A stretch of DNA of 39,157 nt from an uncultured Ectothiorhodospiraceae bacterium (GTDB taxonomy: Bacteria; Pseudomonadota; Gammaproteobacteria; Nitrococcales; Nitrococcaceae), in contig CAJXND010000016.1 in NCBI GenBank assembly GCA_913056385.1, positions 1-39,157 on the forward strand. The letters run 5' to 3'. The position numbers and the translations under genes were made by a program. Positions 1 through 8,574 of this stretch are shown here, piece by piece. Position 1 is the stretch's first letter; each line of letters starts with the position of its first letter. The notes under the pieces were generated by a model, which worked only from the letters and a program-made list of their open reading frames with translations, was not told where the DNA came from and did not search any database.

Positions 1-70
1 CGCCGCCGCCGCTCTCGCCGCACCAGCCCCGCAGTCCGAGTCCGTCAAAAATGAAATCGTAGGTCGCCAT
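1..70 (-). CDS. Possible truncated 5' end of a minus-strand gene (FAD-oxidoreductase-like N-terminus)
   Basis: An ATG (reverse strand, first base 70) follows an AAAGG ribosome-binding site by 8 bases and opens a frame reading MATYDFIFDGLGLRGWCGES that runs off the window edge. The opening MATYDFI resembles the N-terminus of FAD oxidoreductases such as GMC dehydrogenases or lycopene cyclases, but the expected GxGxxG dinucleotide-binding pattern is not cleanly present. A one-base frame change near codon 14 would give an AGAARAAAA-like continuation, so this could be a frameshifted gene or chance. The plus strand also has an open frame from the edge to 127, without a visible start. Only about 23 codons are seen, so the call is weak. 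Confidence 0.25.
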   Translation of the reverse strand, partial: MATYDFIFDGLGLRGWCGESGGG

Positions 71-97
71 GCCAGGTACCTTTACTCGGAATGGAAG

Positions 98-125
98 AAG
101 CGCCGGGGCAGTTGCCCCGGCGCTT
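98..125 (-). terminator. Perfect GC-rich hairpin downstream of the betaine-binding protein gene
   Basis: A perfect 13-base inverted repeat (98-110 against 113-125, core CGCCGGGGC) begins 23 bases past the stop codon of the minus-strand binding-protein gene. Allowing for loop geometry it forms about a 12-bp stem with an AGTT-type loop. The bases that follow on the minus strand are pyrimidine-rich (CTTCTTCCATT) rather than a clean T-run, so it is either an intrinsic terminator of modest quality or a 3' stabilising hairpin. Confidence 0.6.
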
Positions 126-147
126 GATGACTCAGGTCAGTCCCGTT

Positions 148-1110
148 TTAGAACATGCCCTGGAGGTTGGCCTTGGCGTCATCGCTCAGCCAGCTCATCC
201 AGAGGTCCTGGTTGTTCTGAAGGAAGCGAACGACAACTTCGTCAGTTGTAGCCTGAGTCTCAGCCTGCCAAGCCATAAGGCCTTCCATGACAGCATTTGG
301 GAAGGTTACATGAGAAACGAGGTCCGCAGCTTCCGGCTGACGGTCAGCAAAGTCGGTGGTCATCACGTTGATCACCGGGGCTGCCGGGAATCCGGAAATA
401 CCAACAGACGAGCACTCAGGGTCTTGGTTGCACGCGTGAACCTCGGCGTCATAGGGGCCAATCTCCACGTCCACCCAATCATACTGGCCAAGCTCGGCGG
501 TAGGCCCGTACCAGTATGTGAAGTGCGGCTCGCGATTCTGATACGCAGCGACCATCGCTGCTCCCATGGTTTCTCCGGAACCATGGTGGAACACCTCGAG
601 GCCGTTGCCTTCCATATCGAATGCTTCGCTGAGGGAGTCATTGACAAAACGACATCCCCAACCGTCCGGGCAACTATGGAATCGGCCACCGACTAGCTCG
701 GGGTTATTCATGATGCCCTCGGCCGTGGCCAACTCGGGATGCTCTTCTACTAGGTAGGACGGTACCAGCCAATGCTCAGTCGCACCGTCAGAAAAAGCAT
801 CGGACGCCTTCTCCACCTTGCCTTCCTCGGCCAGTTTTGTGTAAGCCGGAGCCGAGTTGACCCACAGCTCTGCAATCACATCTGGCTCATTGTTCTCGGC
901 CACTGAGGCCACTGAGGTGGTGGTTGACGAGGGCACCAGCGTCACATCACAGCCGTAGCCCTGCTCTAGAAGAAATTCCATAACGCCAGCATTTATCTGG
1001 CCGGATACCCAGTCCATTTCCGCAATGGACACCTCGCCGCACTCGGCGTTGGCGGCCATCGGCAGCATTGCACCCGTCAGGGCCAGTGCATAGAGGGAAC
1101 GCTTACTCAT
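148..1110 (-). CDS. Glycine betaine/proline-type ABC transporter substrate-binding protein (ProX/OpuAC family)
   Basis: This 320-residue protein starts with a Sec signal peptide (residues 1-22, cleavage after ANA) and continues as an OpuAC-type periplasmic binding domain. The mature part is acidic (many Asp and Glu) and rich in Trp and Tyr, the residues that build the aromatic cage for quaternary ammonium ligands in this family. Start: ATG at 1110 with GGAG 6-7 bases upstream. No permease or ATPase gene flanks it, so it is an orphan binding protein that must share a transporter encoded elsewhere. The expected role is capture of glycine betaine or a related osmolyte or nitrogen source in the periplasm; the ligand is inferred. 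It has a long (about 190-base) leader and its own promoter near 1305-1333, and a hairpin at 98-125 follows it. Confidence 0.85.
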   Translation of the reverse strand: MSKRSLYALALTGAMLPMAANAECGEVSIAEMDWVSGQINAGVMEFLLEQGYGCDVTLVPSSTTTSVASVAENNEPDVIAELWVNSAPAYTKLAEEGKVEKASDAFSDGATEHWLVPSYLVEEHPELATAEGIMNNPELVGGRFHSCPDGWGCRFVNDSLSEAFDMEGNGLEVFHHGSGETMGAAMVAAYQNREPHFTYWYGPTAELGQYDWVDVEIGPYDAEVHACNQDPECSSVGISGFPAAPVINVMTTDFADRQPEAADLVSHVTFPNAVMEGLMAWQAETQATTDEVVVRFLQNNQDLWMSWLSDDAKANLQGMF

Positions 1111-1304
1111 GGTTAGCTCCGTTTTCGTTCGCTGGATTAGCGGTTAGTGAATGGCGGAGTCGCCCATCGATCGGTGCACCGGGCATGGTTGCCGGAGACC
1201 GCTTCGATGTTCGGGGGAAAGCAGGCGCATGCGAACTTGCCTGCGCCGGTGACAGGATCGTGCCGGATGTTGATGCCCCGGTCTCCTAGCCCAAGTATTA
1301 CTTA

Positions 1305-1333
1305 ACTATAGATCAACTTTTCTGATAAGCCAA
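1305..1333 (-). promoter_or_regulatory. Sigma-70-type promoter for the betaine-binding protein gene
   Basis: On the minus strand TTGGCT (1333-1328) and TATAGT (1310-1305) are separated by exactly 17 bases, with 4/6 and 5/6 matches to the -35 and -10 consensus. The region is AT-rich in an otherwise GC-rich segment. The predicted start of transcription is near 1298, giving about a 190-base untranslated leader. The leader holds alternative short GC-rich hairpins around 1210-1245 (pairings of the GGCGCA/TGCGCC and GCAGGC/GCCTGC type) whose meaning is unknown. Confidence 0.45.
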
Positions 1334-1336
1334 ACT

Positions 1337-1350
1337 TTGATCTGGATCAA
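1337..1350. promoter_or_regulatory. Perfect FNR/CRP-family dyad TTGAT-N4-ATCAA
   Basis: The sequence TTGATCTGGATCAA matches the textbook FNR/Anr consensus at all ten fixed positions. Its centre (1343.5) lies about 45 bases upstream of the predicted transcription start of the betaine-binding protein gene, just before the -35 hexamer. It overlaps the stop codon (1349-1347) of the upstream membrane-protein gene. Binding by an FNR/Anr/CRP-type regulator is inferred from the motif and position only. The -45 distance is slightly off the -41.5 usual for class II activation. Confidence 0.5.
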
Positions 1351-1832
1351 TGGAACCAGAGCGTCAGGAGCCCGGCCAGTGGCGCGAGGATCAGCGTAAC
1401 GGTCCAGCGCCGCCAGACGAAGGGCCATCCCAGGGTCGGGAGCTCGTAGGAGAGGACGCGGTGGAGTGCGAAACACGACCAGCTGGTGAGCAGGGCGATG
1501 AGCTGGGGGACACCCACGCCGGCCCGCTCCAACACCAGGATCAGGGGGAAGGTGACAATCGGGCCTCCCGGCATGATGCCACCCAGCAGGGAGGCGATCA
1601 GGATACCGGGCACACCGGATGCATCGCCCAGCCAGCGACCGAACAGCGCCTGGGGGATCAACTCGCCAATGAAGCCGGCAGCGATCAGCGCAATCGGCAA
1701 ACGTACCAGAAGCGGCGTGAGTTGCTTCCAGGCGTGCTGCATGACATCGCCGTGGCGGACATTCGTGTCTCGATGCGCGACGCCGGCAAAAACCAGGGCC
1801 AGTGCAAGGATGCTCAGGTAGGCGAACAGCAT
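1347..1832 (-). CDS. Half-size permease-like membrane protein, second of a coupled pair
   Basis: A 161-residue hydrophobic protein with about four predicted membrane segments. It is clearly paralogous to the product of the gene just upstream: both carry a GG-I-x-PGGP motif, then FPL, a leucine/threonine-Trp-Ser stretch and an ELP-x-x-G turn. The pattern recalls predicted permeases of the ArsP/DUF318 type, but each protein is only about half of such a permease and the family assignment is uncertain. I chose the ATG at 1832 rather than the longer open frame because it overlaps the preceding stop codon (TGATG), which implies translational coupling, and because membrane sequence begins immediately after it. 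Substrate unknown. Confidence 0.65.
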   Translation of the reverse strand: MLFAYLSILALALVFAGVAHRDTNVRHGDVMQHAWKQLTPLLVRLPIALIAAGFIGELIPQALFGRWLGDASGVPGILIASLLGGIMPGGPIVTFPLILVLERAGVGVPQLIALLTSWSCFALHRVLSYELPTLGWPFVWRRWTVTLILAPLAGLLTLWFH

Positions 1833-2326
1833 CAGCGGTGCTGCGGGTCGCCCAGCCACTGACTGGCGATGCCGGCGATCAGGGGGAGTGGCAGGGAGAC
1901 AAGCAGTCGCAGCAGGACGAAGTCGAGGCCGAAAAAGGGCAGCTCCCACATCAATATTCGTTGAAGGCCGAGCAGCGACCAGGCGGTCAGGTAGGTGATG
2001 CAGACCGGTAGCGAGGCGCCCATGGCCCGCAGCCCGACCACCAGCGGAAAGGCCATGAACGGGCCACCGGGGGTGATGGCGCCCGCGGCGGTCGCGATCA
2101 ACAGTCCACGCCAGCCGGCGTTCCGGCCCAGCCAGTGTTCCACGACCCGTCTCGGCAGAAGCGCCTGTGCGTAGGCCGCCATGGCGATCGCGATGATGAC
2201 CAGCGGCACGACCAGGACAATCAGCTCACCGCCGGAGAGCAGGGCCTGCACAACTGCCTCGTTGCCCTGCCGATACCAGAGCAGGGCGCCGGAGACGATA
2301 CCAAGGATAATGAAGAAAACCGTCAT
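1832..2326 (-). CDS. Half-size permease-like membrane protein, first of a coupled pair
   Basis: This 164-residue protein begins with a membrane segment ([17 protein letters not shown]) and has about four hydrophobic spans. The central motif GAITPGGPFMAFPL is followed by LTAWSLLGLQR and ELPFFG, and aligns with the downstream paralogue. The ATG at 2326 overlaps the rsgA stop codon (ATGA), and its own stop overlaps the start of the next gene, so rsgA and both membrane proteins are likely made from one mRNA by coupled translation. The simplest reading is two halves of a heterodimeric pore or carrier resembling ArsP/DUF318-type permeases. Substrate and any functional link to RsgA are unknown. Confidence 0.65.
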   Translation of the reverse strand: MTVFFIILGIVSGALLWYRQGNEAVVQALLSGGELIVLVVPLVIIAIAMAAYAQALLPRRVVEHWLGRNAGWRGLLIATAAGAITPGGPFMAFPLVVGLRAMGASLPVCITYLTAWSLLGLQRILMWELPFFGLDFVLLRLLVSLPLPLIAGIASQWLGDPQHR

Positions 2327-3234
2327 CCCCCGCGCTCCGCGGACTCCGCGAGGTCGGTTTCGCGGCGCAGCCGCCGCCAGTTCTCGAATCGCTGCGCTTC
2401 GATCGCGCCGGCGGCCAGACCCTGTCGGACACCGCAATCCGGTTCCCTGTCGTGCTGACAGTCGCGAAAACGGCACCCGCGGGCGGCTTCAATGATCTCG
2501 GGGTAGGCTTGATCGACGGCCTTGCTGCCAAGATGATCCAGGCGCAGCGTCCGGACCCCCGGTGAGTCGATCAGGGCACCGCCATCATCCCGGCGGAAGA
2601 GAGTGGTCTCGCTGGTGGTGTGGCGCCCCTGACGGCTGGTTGCCGAGATCTCGCCGATGCGCAACGACAGCGCCGGGATGAGTGCCTGAGTGATCGAGGA
2701 CTTCCCGACACCGGATTGCCCGACGAGGATGATGGTCTCCCCGCGGGTCTGATCGCGCAGTGCCGGCAGACCGGCGCCGGTGGTGGTGCTGCCCGCCAGG
2801 ACCGGGATGCCGAGGCAATGGCAGCGTGCCTGCAGGGTGGTCAATGCCTGCGCGGACGGTCGGCCCACCAGATCCTGCTTGTTGCACCATAAAAGCATGG
2901 GTATGCCAAGCGTCCGGGCGAGGACCAGGTAACGATCCACCAGAAGGCTGTCCGGCGCCGGCTCCGGTGCCACTACGGTCACCAGTCGGTCGACATTCGC
3001 CACCAGCGCGCGTGGTCGGCCACGGAAATCCCCGCGCTCGATCAGGTTCCTCCGTGGCTCGATGCCATCGATCACGCCATCGGGCGTACCCGGCGTCCAG
3101 CGCACCCGATCCCCGCAGACCGGGCGGCCGGCCCGCCGCCCGCGAAGTTGGCATCGATGGAGTCCACCGGCGAGGTCGTCGACCAGGCAATGGTCGGCGG
3201 TGCTCATGATGACGAGTCCGGTCGCCTGACTCAT
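2323..3234 (-). CDS. rsgA: Ribosome small-subunit-dependent GTPase A
   Basis: A circularly permuted GTPase of 303 residues that assists late maturation of the 30S subunit. The order of motifs is diagnostic: NKxD comes first (residues 118-121), then the P-loop GQSGVGKS (172-179), then DSPG (223-226). An N-terminal OB-like region precedes them. The C-terminal zinc knuckle has Cys254, Cys259, His261 and Cys267. It is divergent from orn, as in many Gammaproteobacteria, with a 74-bp shared promoter region (3235-3308). Its stop codon overlaps the start of a membrane-protein gene. The start at 3234 gives a normal-length protein; a second Met at codon 10 is possible. Confidence 0.95.
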   Translation of the reverse strand: MSQATGLVIMSTADHCLVDDLAGGLHRCQLRGRRAGRPVCGDRVRWTPGTPDGVIDGIEPRRNLIERGDFRGRPRALVANVDRLVTVVAPEPAPDSLLVDRYLVLARTLGIPMLLWCNKQDLVGRPSAQALTTLQARCHCLGIPVLAGSTTTGAGLPALRDQTRGETIILVGQSGVGKSSITQALIPALSLRIGEISATSRQGRHTTSETTLFRRDDGGALIDSPGVRTLRLDHLGSKAVDQAYPEIIEAARGCRFRDCQHDREPDCGVRQGLAAGAIEAQRFENWRRLRRETDLAESAERGG

Positions 3235-3245
3235 GGCCGCCTCGA

Positions 3246-3273
3246 TTCCGAACCGGAATGCCTCTGGTAGACT
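3246..3273 (+). promoter_or_regulatory. Candidate orn promoter
   Basis: TTCCGA (3246-3251) and TAGACT (3268-3273) are 16 bases apart, and the -10 is preceded by TGG, giving an extended -10 (TGn) element. The predicted start lies about 30 bases before the orn ATG. Matches are modest, so the call is tentative. Confidence 0.3.
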
Positions 3274-3308
3274 GCGCGTTCACCGAAGGCAGCCGGAATG
3301 CAGCGCCC

Positions 3309-3869
3309 ATGTCTTACTCGGCCAGTAACCTGATCTGGATCGATCTGGAGATGACCGGCCTTGATGTCGACCACGACCAGGTCATCGAGATCGCCACCAT
3401 CGTCACCGATGACCAGCTGAATATCCTCGCCGAAGGGCCAGTACTCGCCATCCACCAGCCCGAATCCGTGCTCGCCGCCATGGATGACTGGAACCAGACC
3501 CAGCATGGCGGGTCGGGGCTGATGCAGCGAGTCCGGGATAGTGATATCGACGAGGCTGAGGCCGAGCGGCGCACCATCGCTTTCCTGCAGCAGTGGGTGC
3601 CGGCCGGGGTCTCGCCCATGTGCGGCAACAGCATCTGCCAGGACCGGCGTTTCCTGCATCGGGCCATGCCGGCGTTGCTGCGCTACTTCCACTATCGGCA
3701 TATCGACGTCAGCACCCTCAAGGAACTCGCCCGGCGCTGGCTGCCGCCGGTCGCGGATGCGGTCAAGAAGCAGTCCTCGCATCTGGCACTGGACGATATC
3801 CGGGACTCTATCCAGGAGCTTCGGCACTATCGCTCGGCATTTCTCTGCGAGGCGGCCCGGGGCGGCTGA
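3309..3869 (+). CDS. orn: Oligoribonuclease
   Basis: A DEDDh-family 3'-5' exoribonuclease of 186 residues that degrades two- to five-nucleotide RNAs, including pGpG from cyclic-di-GMP breakdown. Catalytic residues are all visible: Asp12 and Glu14 in DLEMTG, Asp112 in QDR, His158 and Asp163 in [11 protein letters not shown]. The positions of His158 and Asp163 equal those in the E. coli enzyme. The open frame extends 17 codons upstream, but the ATG at 3309 gives the family-standard N-terminus ([17 protein letters not shown]). The gene ends 16 bases from the convergent sulfurtransferase gene. Confidence 0.96.
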   Translation: MSYSASNLIWIDLEMTGLDVDHDQVIEIATIVTDDQLNILAEGPVLAIHQPESVLAAMDDWNQTQHGGSGLMQRVRDSDIDEAEAERRTIAFLQQWVPAGVSPMCGNSICQDRRFLHRAMPALLRYFHYRHIDVSTLKELARRWLPPVADAVKKQSSHLALDDIRDSIQELRHYRSAFLCEAARGG

Positions 3870-3885
3870 AGGATCCGACGGGCAA

Positions 3886-4725
3886 TCAGTCATCCGGTCC
3901 CGAACTGACCGGCACGGCAGGGTCATTACCCCACTCCGACCAGGAGCCGTCATAGCCGCGGACCCGGGGGTAGCCGAGGTAGCGCAGCACAACACAGCTC
4001 AGCGCTGATCGGTGGTGGGTCTGGCAGTGTGCGATGACCTCCCGCTCGGGGGTGATCCCGAGCTCGCGATGCATGCGCTCGAGCTCGGCGCGGGGGCGAA
4101 GCCGGCCAGCGTTCGCGGGATCGACATTGTCGGTCCACTCGAGATTCACGGCACCGGGGATATGGCCGCCCCGGGCGGCGCGCACCGTTTCACCCCGATA
4201 CTCTGTCGGTGAGCGGGCATCCAGCACTACGACGTCCGGATCGTCGAGATGATCGAGCACATAGTCGCGGTCCGCCCGGGCCTCGGGGTGGGCGAGGGCA
4301 GCCGGATACGGCGTTGCCGCATGGCCGGGGGCCGGTTCCCCCGTCTCCAGTGGTAAATCCTCGGCCTGCCAGGCCGTCAATCCGCCGTTCATCAACGACC
4401 AGCCTTCATGGCCGAGACAGTCCAGTGTCCAGAGCAGACGGGACGCCCGGCCTCCACCGCTCGCGTCATAGGCGATGACGTGGGTCCCGGGCGTGATGCC
4501 GGCCTGGCCGAGTACCTGCCCCAGGTCACTCATCGCCGGCAGCAGCCCGCCGACCGGCGGGCGCTGCGCGTTGAGTGCCGCGTAGTCGATGCGCGTGGCC
4601 CCTGGCACGTGGCCACTCGCGAAGACCTCGGCCTCGCCAACGAACACCACCCTCAGGTTGTCTTCCCCGAGCCGTGTGGCGACGGCCTCGGGTTCGATAA
4701 CGACAGGCAGTGGCGATGCCGTCAT
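3886..4725 (-). CDS. Two-domain rhodanese (thiosulfate or 3-mercaptopyruvate sulfurtransferase)
   Basis: A 279-residue tandem rhodanese. The N-terminal domain (about 10-125) is structural: its active-site position holds Asp (residue 87, [11 protein letters not shown]) instead of Cys. The C-terminal domain (about 150-270) has the catalytic Cys234 in HCQTHHRSA. The loop is not the CG[ST]G[VT] of mercaptopyruvate enzymes and is closer to thiosulfate-type loops, so thiosulfate sulfurtransferase is the better guess. The ATG overlaps the ppsA stop codon (ATGA), placing it as the second gene of a ppsA operon with coupled translation. The family moves sulfane sulfur to cyanide or thiols; the substrate here is inferred. 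Confidence 0.88.
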   Translation of the reverse strand: MTASPLPVVIEPEAVATRLGEDNLRVVFVGEAEVFASGHVPGATRIDYAALNAQRPPVGGLLPAMSDLGQVLGQAGITPGTHVIAYDASGGGRASRLLWTLDCLGHEGWSLMNGGLTAWQAEDLPLETGEPAPGHAATPYPAALAHPEARADRDYVLDHLDDPDVVVLDARSPTEYRGETVRAARGGHIPGAVNLEWTDNVDPANAGRLRPRAELERMHRELGITPEREVIAHCQTHHRSALSCVVLRYLGYPRVRGYDGSWSEWGNDPAVPVSSGPDD

Positions 4726-7097
4726 TGACCCTCCTCGCCCAGGTACAGCCAGGTCTCGACCACGCTGTCCGGATTGAGCGACACGCTGTCGATCCCTTCC
4801 TCCATCAGCCAGCGCGCGAGATCCGGATGATCCGAGGGGCCCTGGCCGCAGATACCGACATACTTGCCGGCGCGGCGTGCGGCCTGGATGGCCATGTGCA
4901 GCAGCGCCTTGACCGCGGGGTCACGCTCCTCGAAAAGGTGCGCCACCAGGCCGGAGTCGCGATCCAGCCCGAGGGTGAGCTGGGTGAGATCATTGGAGCC
5001 GATCGAGTACCCGTCGAAGATCTCCAGGAACTCGTCGGCCAGCACGGCATTGGAGGGGAGCTCGCACATCATGATGACCTTGAGGCCGTCCTTGCCCTTC
5101 TCAAGGCCGTTCTGCGCGAGCAGCTCCACCACCTGACGGCCCTCGTCCGGCGTACGGACGAACGGGATCATGATCCAGACGTTGGTCAGGCCCATTTCGT
5201 CGCGGACCCGACGCAGCGCCCGACACTCCAGCTCGAAGCAGGGCCGGAAGTCCTCGGAGATGTAGCGCGATGCGCCGCGGAACCCGATCATCGGGTTCTC
5301 TTCCTCGGGCTCGTACGCGGCACCGCCAATCAGGTTGGCGTATTCGTTCGACTTGAAGTCGGACATCCGCACGATGACCGGCTTGTCCGCGAAGCTCGCC
5401 GCCAGCGTGCTGATGCCCTCGGCGAGCTTGTCGACATAGAAGCTCACCGGATCGTCATAGCCACTGATCTGGTTGTCGATCACTGCCTTGAGATCGTCCG
5501 ACTGACGATCGTACTCGAGCAGGGCGCGGGGGTGGATGCCGATCATGCGGTTGATGATGAACTCCAGGCGCGCCAGGCCGATGCCGGCATTGGGCAACTG
5601 GGCGAAGTCGAACGCGCGGTCCGGGTTGCCGACGTTCATCATGATCTTGAACGGCAGCTCGGGCATGCTGCCCAGGGCGATCTCGCGCACCTCGTAGTCC
5701 TGGATCCCGCGGTAGATATACCCGGTATCGCCCTCGGCGCAGGAGACGGTGACCTCCATGCCGTCGCGGACCCGCTCGGTGCCGGTGCCGGTGCCCACCA
5801 CGGCCGGGATGCCCAGCTCGCGGGCAATGATCGCGGCGTGACAGGTGCGGCCGCCGCGGTTGGTGACGATGGCGGAGGCGCGCTTCATGATCGGCTCCCA
5901 GTCGGGGTCCGTCATGTCCGTGACCAGCACGTCACCGGCCTCCACGGTGTGCATGTCGTCGATGGAGTCGACCACGCGTGCCCGGCCAGCCCCGATACGC
6001 TGGCCAATGGCGCGGCCCTCGATGAGCACCTGACCGCGCTCATGGAGCTGATAGCGCTGGAGGCTCTGTCCGCCATCGCGGCTCTTCACGGTCTCCGGGC
6101 GTGCCTGGAGGATGAAAAGACGGCCGGTCTCGCCGTCCTTGCCCCACTCGATATCCATCGGCCGGCCGTAGTGGGCCTCGATGGTCATGGCCTGACGCCC
6201 GAGGGATTCCACCTCGGCGTCGGTCAGGCAGAAGCGCATTCGGTCGTCCTCGGGGGTTTCCACGACCGAGACCGTCTCGTCGCTCTGCGGGTCGGTGTCG
6301 TAGACCATCTTGATGGCCTTCTCGCCGAGCATGCGGCGCAGGACCGCGGGCCGGCCCGCCTCGAGCGTCGATTTGTGCACGTAGAACTCATCGGGGTTGA
6401 CCGAGCCCTGCACCACGGTCTCGCCGAGGCCGTAGGACGCGGTCACGAACACCACGTCGCGGAACCCGGATTCGGTATCCATGGTAAACATCACGCCGGA
6501 GGCGCCGGTGTCCGAGCGCACCATCTCCTGGATACCCGCCGATAATGCGACCTGGTCATGTTCAAAACCATGATGGACGCGGTAGGAGATTGCCCGGTCG
6601 TTGAACAGCGAGGCGAAAACGTCGCGAATGGTCCGCAGGACGTTGTCCAGGCCGCGGACGTTGAGGAAGGTCTCCTGCTGGCCGGCGAAGGAGGCATCCG
6701 GCAGATCCTCGGCGGTGGCGGAGGAGCGTACGGCGACGGCCAGATCGGTCTTGCCGGTGCGGGTAAGCAGCTGCTCCCAGGCGCCGGTGATCTCGTCATG
6801 CAGACGGCCGGGGAAGGGCGTGTCGACGATCATCTGACGAATCCGTGCGCCGGCCTTGGCGAGCGCCCGGACATCCTCGACGTCGAGGCCGGCGAGTTCG
6901 GCCTCGATCTTCGGACGCAGACCGCTCTCATCGAGGAAATCCCAATAAGCCTGTGCCGTGGTTGCAAACCCGCCCGGCACCTGGACACCGGCGTCCGCCA
7001 GATTGCTGATCATCTCACCGAGTGAGGCGTTCTTGCCCCCGACATGTTCGACATCGTTCATGCCGAGGGACTCGAACCACACTACGTACTCGCTCAC
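4722..7097 (-). CDS. ppsA: Phosphoenolpyruvate synthase (pyruvate, water dikinase)
   Basis: Converts pyruvate and ATP to PEP, AMP and phosphate, the gluconeogenic entry step. The protein aligns end to end with the 792-residue E. coli enzyme: N-terminal ATP-grasp domain ([20 protein letters not shown] at the start, then [20 protein letters not shown]), the swivelling phosphohistidine domain with [10 protein letters not shown] (catalytic His near residue 420), and a C-terminal PEP-binding barrel with NPMIGFRG and GICGQGPSD. The Thr two residues before the catalytic His, the regulatory phosphorylation site in E. coli, is kept. I chose the GTG at 7097, which has GGGAGA about 6 bases upstream, over a TTG at 7115. 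It is divergent from its regulator ppsR and coupled to the downstream sulfurtransferase gene. Confidence 0.97.
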   Translation of the reverse strand: MSEYVVWFESLGMNDVEHVGGKNASLGEMISNLADAGVQVPGGFATTAQAYWDFLDESGLRPKIEAELAGLDVEDVRALAKAGARIRQMIVDTPFPGRLHDEITGAWEQLLTRTGKTDLAVAVRSSATAEDLPDASFAGQQETFLNVRGLDNVLRTIRDVFASLFNDRAISYRVHHGFEHDQVALSAGIQEMVRSDTGASGVMFTMDTESGFRDVVFVTASYGLGETVVQGSVNPDEFYVHKSTLEAGRPAVLRRMLGEKAIKMVYDTDPQSDETVSVVETPEDDRMRFCLTDAEVESLGRQAMTIEAHYGRPMDIEWGKDGETGRLFILQARPETVKSRDGGQSLQRYQLHERGQVLIEGRAIGQRIGAGRARVVDSIDDMHTVEAGDVLVTDMTDPDWEPIMKRASAIVTNRGGRTCHAAIIARELGIPAVVGTGTGTERVRDGMEVTVSCAEGDTGYIYRGIQDYEVREIALGSMPELPFKIMMNVGNPDRAFDFAQLPNAGIGLARLEFIINRMIGIHPRALLEYDRQSDDLKAVIDNQISGYDDPVSFYVDKLAEGISTLAASFADKPVIVRMSDFKSNEYANLIGGAAYEPEEENPMIGFRGASRYISEDFRPCFELECRALRRVRDEMGLTNVWIMIPFVRTPDEGRQVVELLAQNGLEKGKDGLKVIMMCELPSNAVLADEFLEIFDGYSIGSNDLTQLTLGLDRDSGLVAHLFEERDPAVKALLHMAIQAARRAGKYVGICGQGPSDHPDLARWLMEEGIDSVSLNPDSVVETWLYLGEEGQ

Positions 7098-7174
7098 TTG
7101 CGCTCTCCCGTTCAAGAATATGCTGGCCCCGGTACACTGGGGGTTAATGATGGATAGCCTGGTTGATAGGTGTC

Positions 7175-7996
7175 ATGGAGCCCGATCGAAGCGTTTTCTT
7201 TATATCCGACCGTACCGGCATCACTGCCGAGACCCTTGGTCACAGCCTGCTGACCCAGTTCTCGCTGGACTGCAACCCGGTCAGCCTGCCGTTTACCGAC
7301 AGCCCCGGGGCGGTGGACGCCGCGATCGAGCGCATCGAGGCTGCCGGCCGGGTGACGGGTGCGCGGCCCATCGTCTTCAGCACCATTATCGATGCCGGGC
7401 TGCGCAATCGGTTGCGTCGGGTGAATGCCGTGGTGCTCGATTTCTTCGATACCTTCATCGGCCCGCTGGAGAGCGAGCTCGGCATGGAGTCGAGCCATAC
7501 CGTCGGTCAGAGCCACGGCATGGCCGACCCGGGGGCCTACAATCTGCGCATCGACGCCATGAACTACGCGCTGTCCGCCGACGACGGGGCGATCGTGCGG
7601 CATTACGAGCAGGCGGATGTCATCCTGGTGGGCGTATCGCGTTGCGGGAAAACGCCGACCTGTATCTACATGGCGCTTCACTACGGACTGTTCGCGGCCA
7701 ACTACCCGCTGACCGACGACGACTTGCTCAGCGGCCGGTTGCCGGAGGTCCTGCGCCCGCATCGTGACCATCTCTATGCCCTCACCATCCGTCCGGAGCG
7801 CCTGGCGCAGATTCGCGCCGAACGACGGCCGGACACGCGATATGCGTCCCTGCGGCAGTGCCAGTATGAAACGGTCCGGGCGGAGGGGCTGTTTCACCAG
7901 GAAAAACTGCCCTTCTCCGATACCACGACGATGTCCATCGAAGAGATCGCCGCCATGATCATCCAAACCCGCCAACTGCCGCGGCGACTTTATTAA
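7175..7996 (+). CDS. ppsR: PEP synthase regulatory protein (bifunctional kinase/pyrophosphorylase)
   Basis: A 273-residue DUF299-family protein (E. coli homologue 277) that inactivates PEP synthase by ADP-dependent phosphorylation of the Thr next to the catalytic His, and reactivates it by phosphate-dependent removal. Visible hallmarks are the FFISDRTGITAETLG N-terminus, GQSHGMAD (111-118), and the P-loop-like GVSRCGKT (153-160). The ATG at 7175 gives the family start; an in-frame TTG at 7163 is less likely. Divergent placement with ppsA (77-bp gap) makes the pair self-contained. A candidate promoter TTCAAG-16-TACACT lies at 7111-7138. Confidence 0.95.
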   Translation: MEPDRSVFFISDRTGITAETLGHSLLTQFSLDCNPVSLPFTDSPGAVDAAIERIEAAGRVTGARPIVFSTIIDAGLRNRLRRVNAVVLDFFDTFIGPLESELGMESSHTVGQSHGMADPGAYNLRIDAMNYALSADDGAIVRHYEQADVILVGVSRCGKTPTCIYMALHYGLFAANYPLTDDDLLSGRLPEVLRPHRDHLYALTIRPERLAQIRAERRPDTRYASLRQCQYETVRAEGLFHQEKLPFSDTTTMSIEEIAAMIIQTRQLPRRLY

Positions 7997-8059
7997 ATTC
8001 CCCCGCGGAATGCCAGTCTGGGGGGCAGAACCGCCCCTGGCCTGTGCTAGGATTCAGCC

Positions 8060-8563
8060 ATGGTCATGCAGGCAACGAACACCATCGCAGAGCATCCCGC
8101 GCAGGGCAGTTTCGCCGCGCTCATGGAGCTCTACGAGAACAACTATATCTATCTGCGGCGGCTGGTGCCCCAGCTCGACGGCAAGCGGGATGCCCAGGTT
8201 TCCAGCGTCGATCGGGGGCCCGATCTGCACCTCGAGGTCATCGAACGCTGCCCGTATACCACCAGCCTCCTACTCACGCACCGGTTTCCCCGGACCCGCG
8301 GCGAGGAGGCACTGCCGGACCTGCAGGTGCGCATCTATCACGATGCACGGGTCGCCGAGGTGCTTATGGCGAGCGCGTCTCCGTCGGGGCCGATGCCATC
8401 GGCGGATCCGCGACAGGCGGGTGGCACGCTGGCATGGCGCTGGGCGGCCAATCGTTTTCTCAATCGCTGGCTGCTTTACTGCCTCGGCGAGGGGCATGGG
8501 TTTCCGGTGGATGAGGGCAATTGGGGGCAGTACCGTCCACAGGCCCGTCGCTGGGCGGTGTAG
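8060..8563 (+). CDS. yqiB: DUF1249 family protein (YqiB-like)
   Basis: A 167-residue protein matching the YqiB family (E. coli 140 residues): an N-terminal MELYENNYIYLRRLVP stretch, then RCPYTTSLLL, VRIYHDARVAEVL and a C-terminal NRFLNRWLLYCLGEGHGF. Function is unknown; in Enterobacteria it is often near cpdA and parE, which are absent here. The ATG at 8060 gives a slightly longer N-terminus than usual. It is followed after 11 bases by iscR on the same strand, suggesting cotranscription. Confidence 0.85.
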   Translation: MVMQATNTIAEHPAQGSFAALMELYENNYIYLRRLVPQLDGKRDAQVSSVDRGPDLHLEVIERCPYTTSLLLTHRFPRTRGEEALPDLQVRIYHDARVAEVLMASASPSGPMPSADPRQAGGTLAWRWAANRFLNRWLLYCLGEGHGFPVDEGNWGQYRPQARRWAV

Positions 8564-8574
8564 CGCGCTCCGCC

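Noticed and set aside
2-127. Plus-strand open frame at the left edge ending at 127
   Set aside because: Ala-rich without recognisable family features, and its end overlaps a perfect hairpin that better fits the 3' end of the minus-strand binding-protein gene.
2611-2618. E. coli Chi octamer GCTGGTGG (also at 8655-8662)
   Set aside because: The octamer is common in GC-rich coding sequence, and the Chi sequence of this organism is unknown.
4710-6545. 611-codon open frame on the plus strand opposite ppsA
   Set aside because: It is the antisense shadow of a strongly conserved PEP synthase; long antisense frames are expected in GC-rich codon use, and its translation has no recognisable motif.
7997-8059. 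Terminator between ppsR and yqiB
   Set aside because: A run of C and a run of G could pair weakly, but there is no convincing stem or T-tract.
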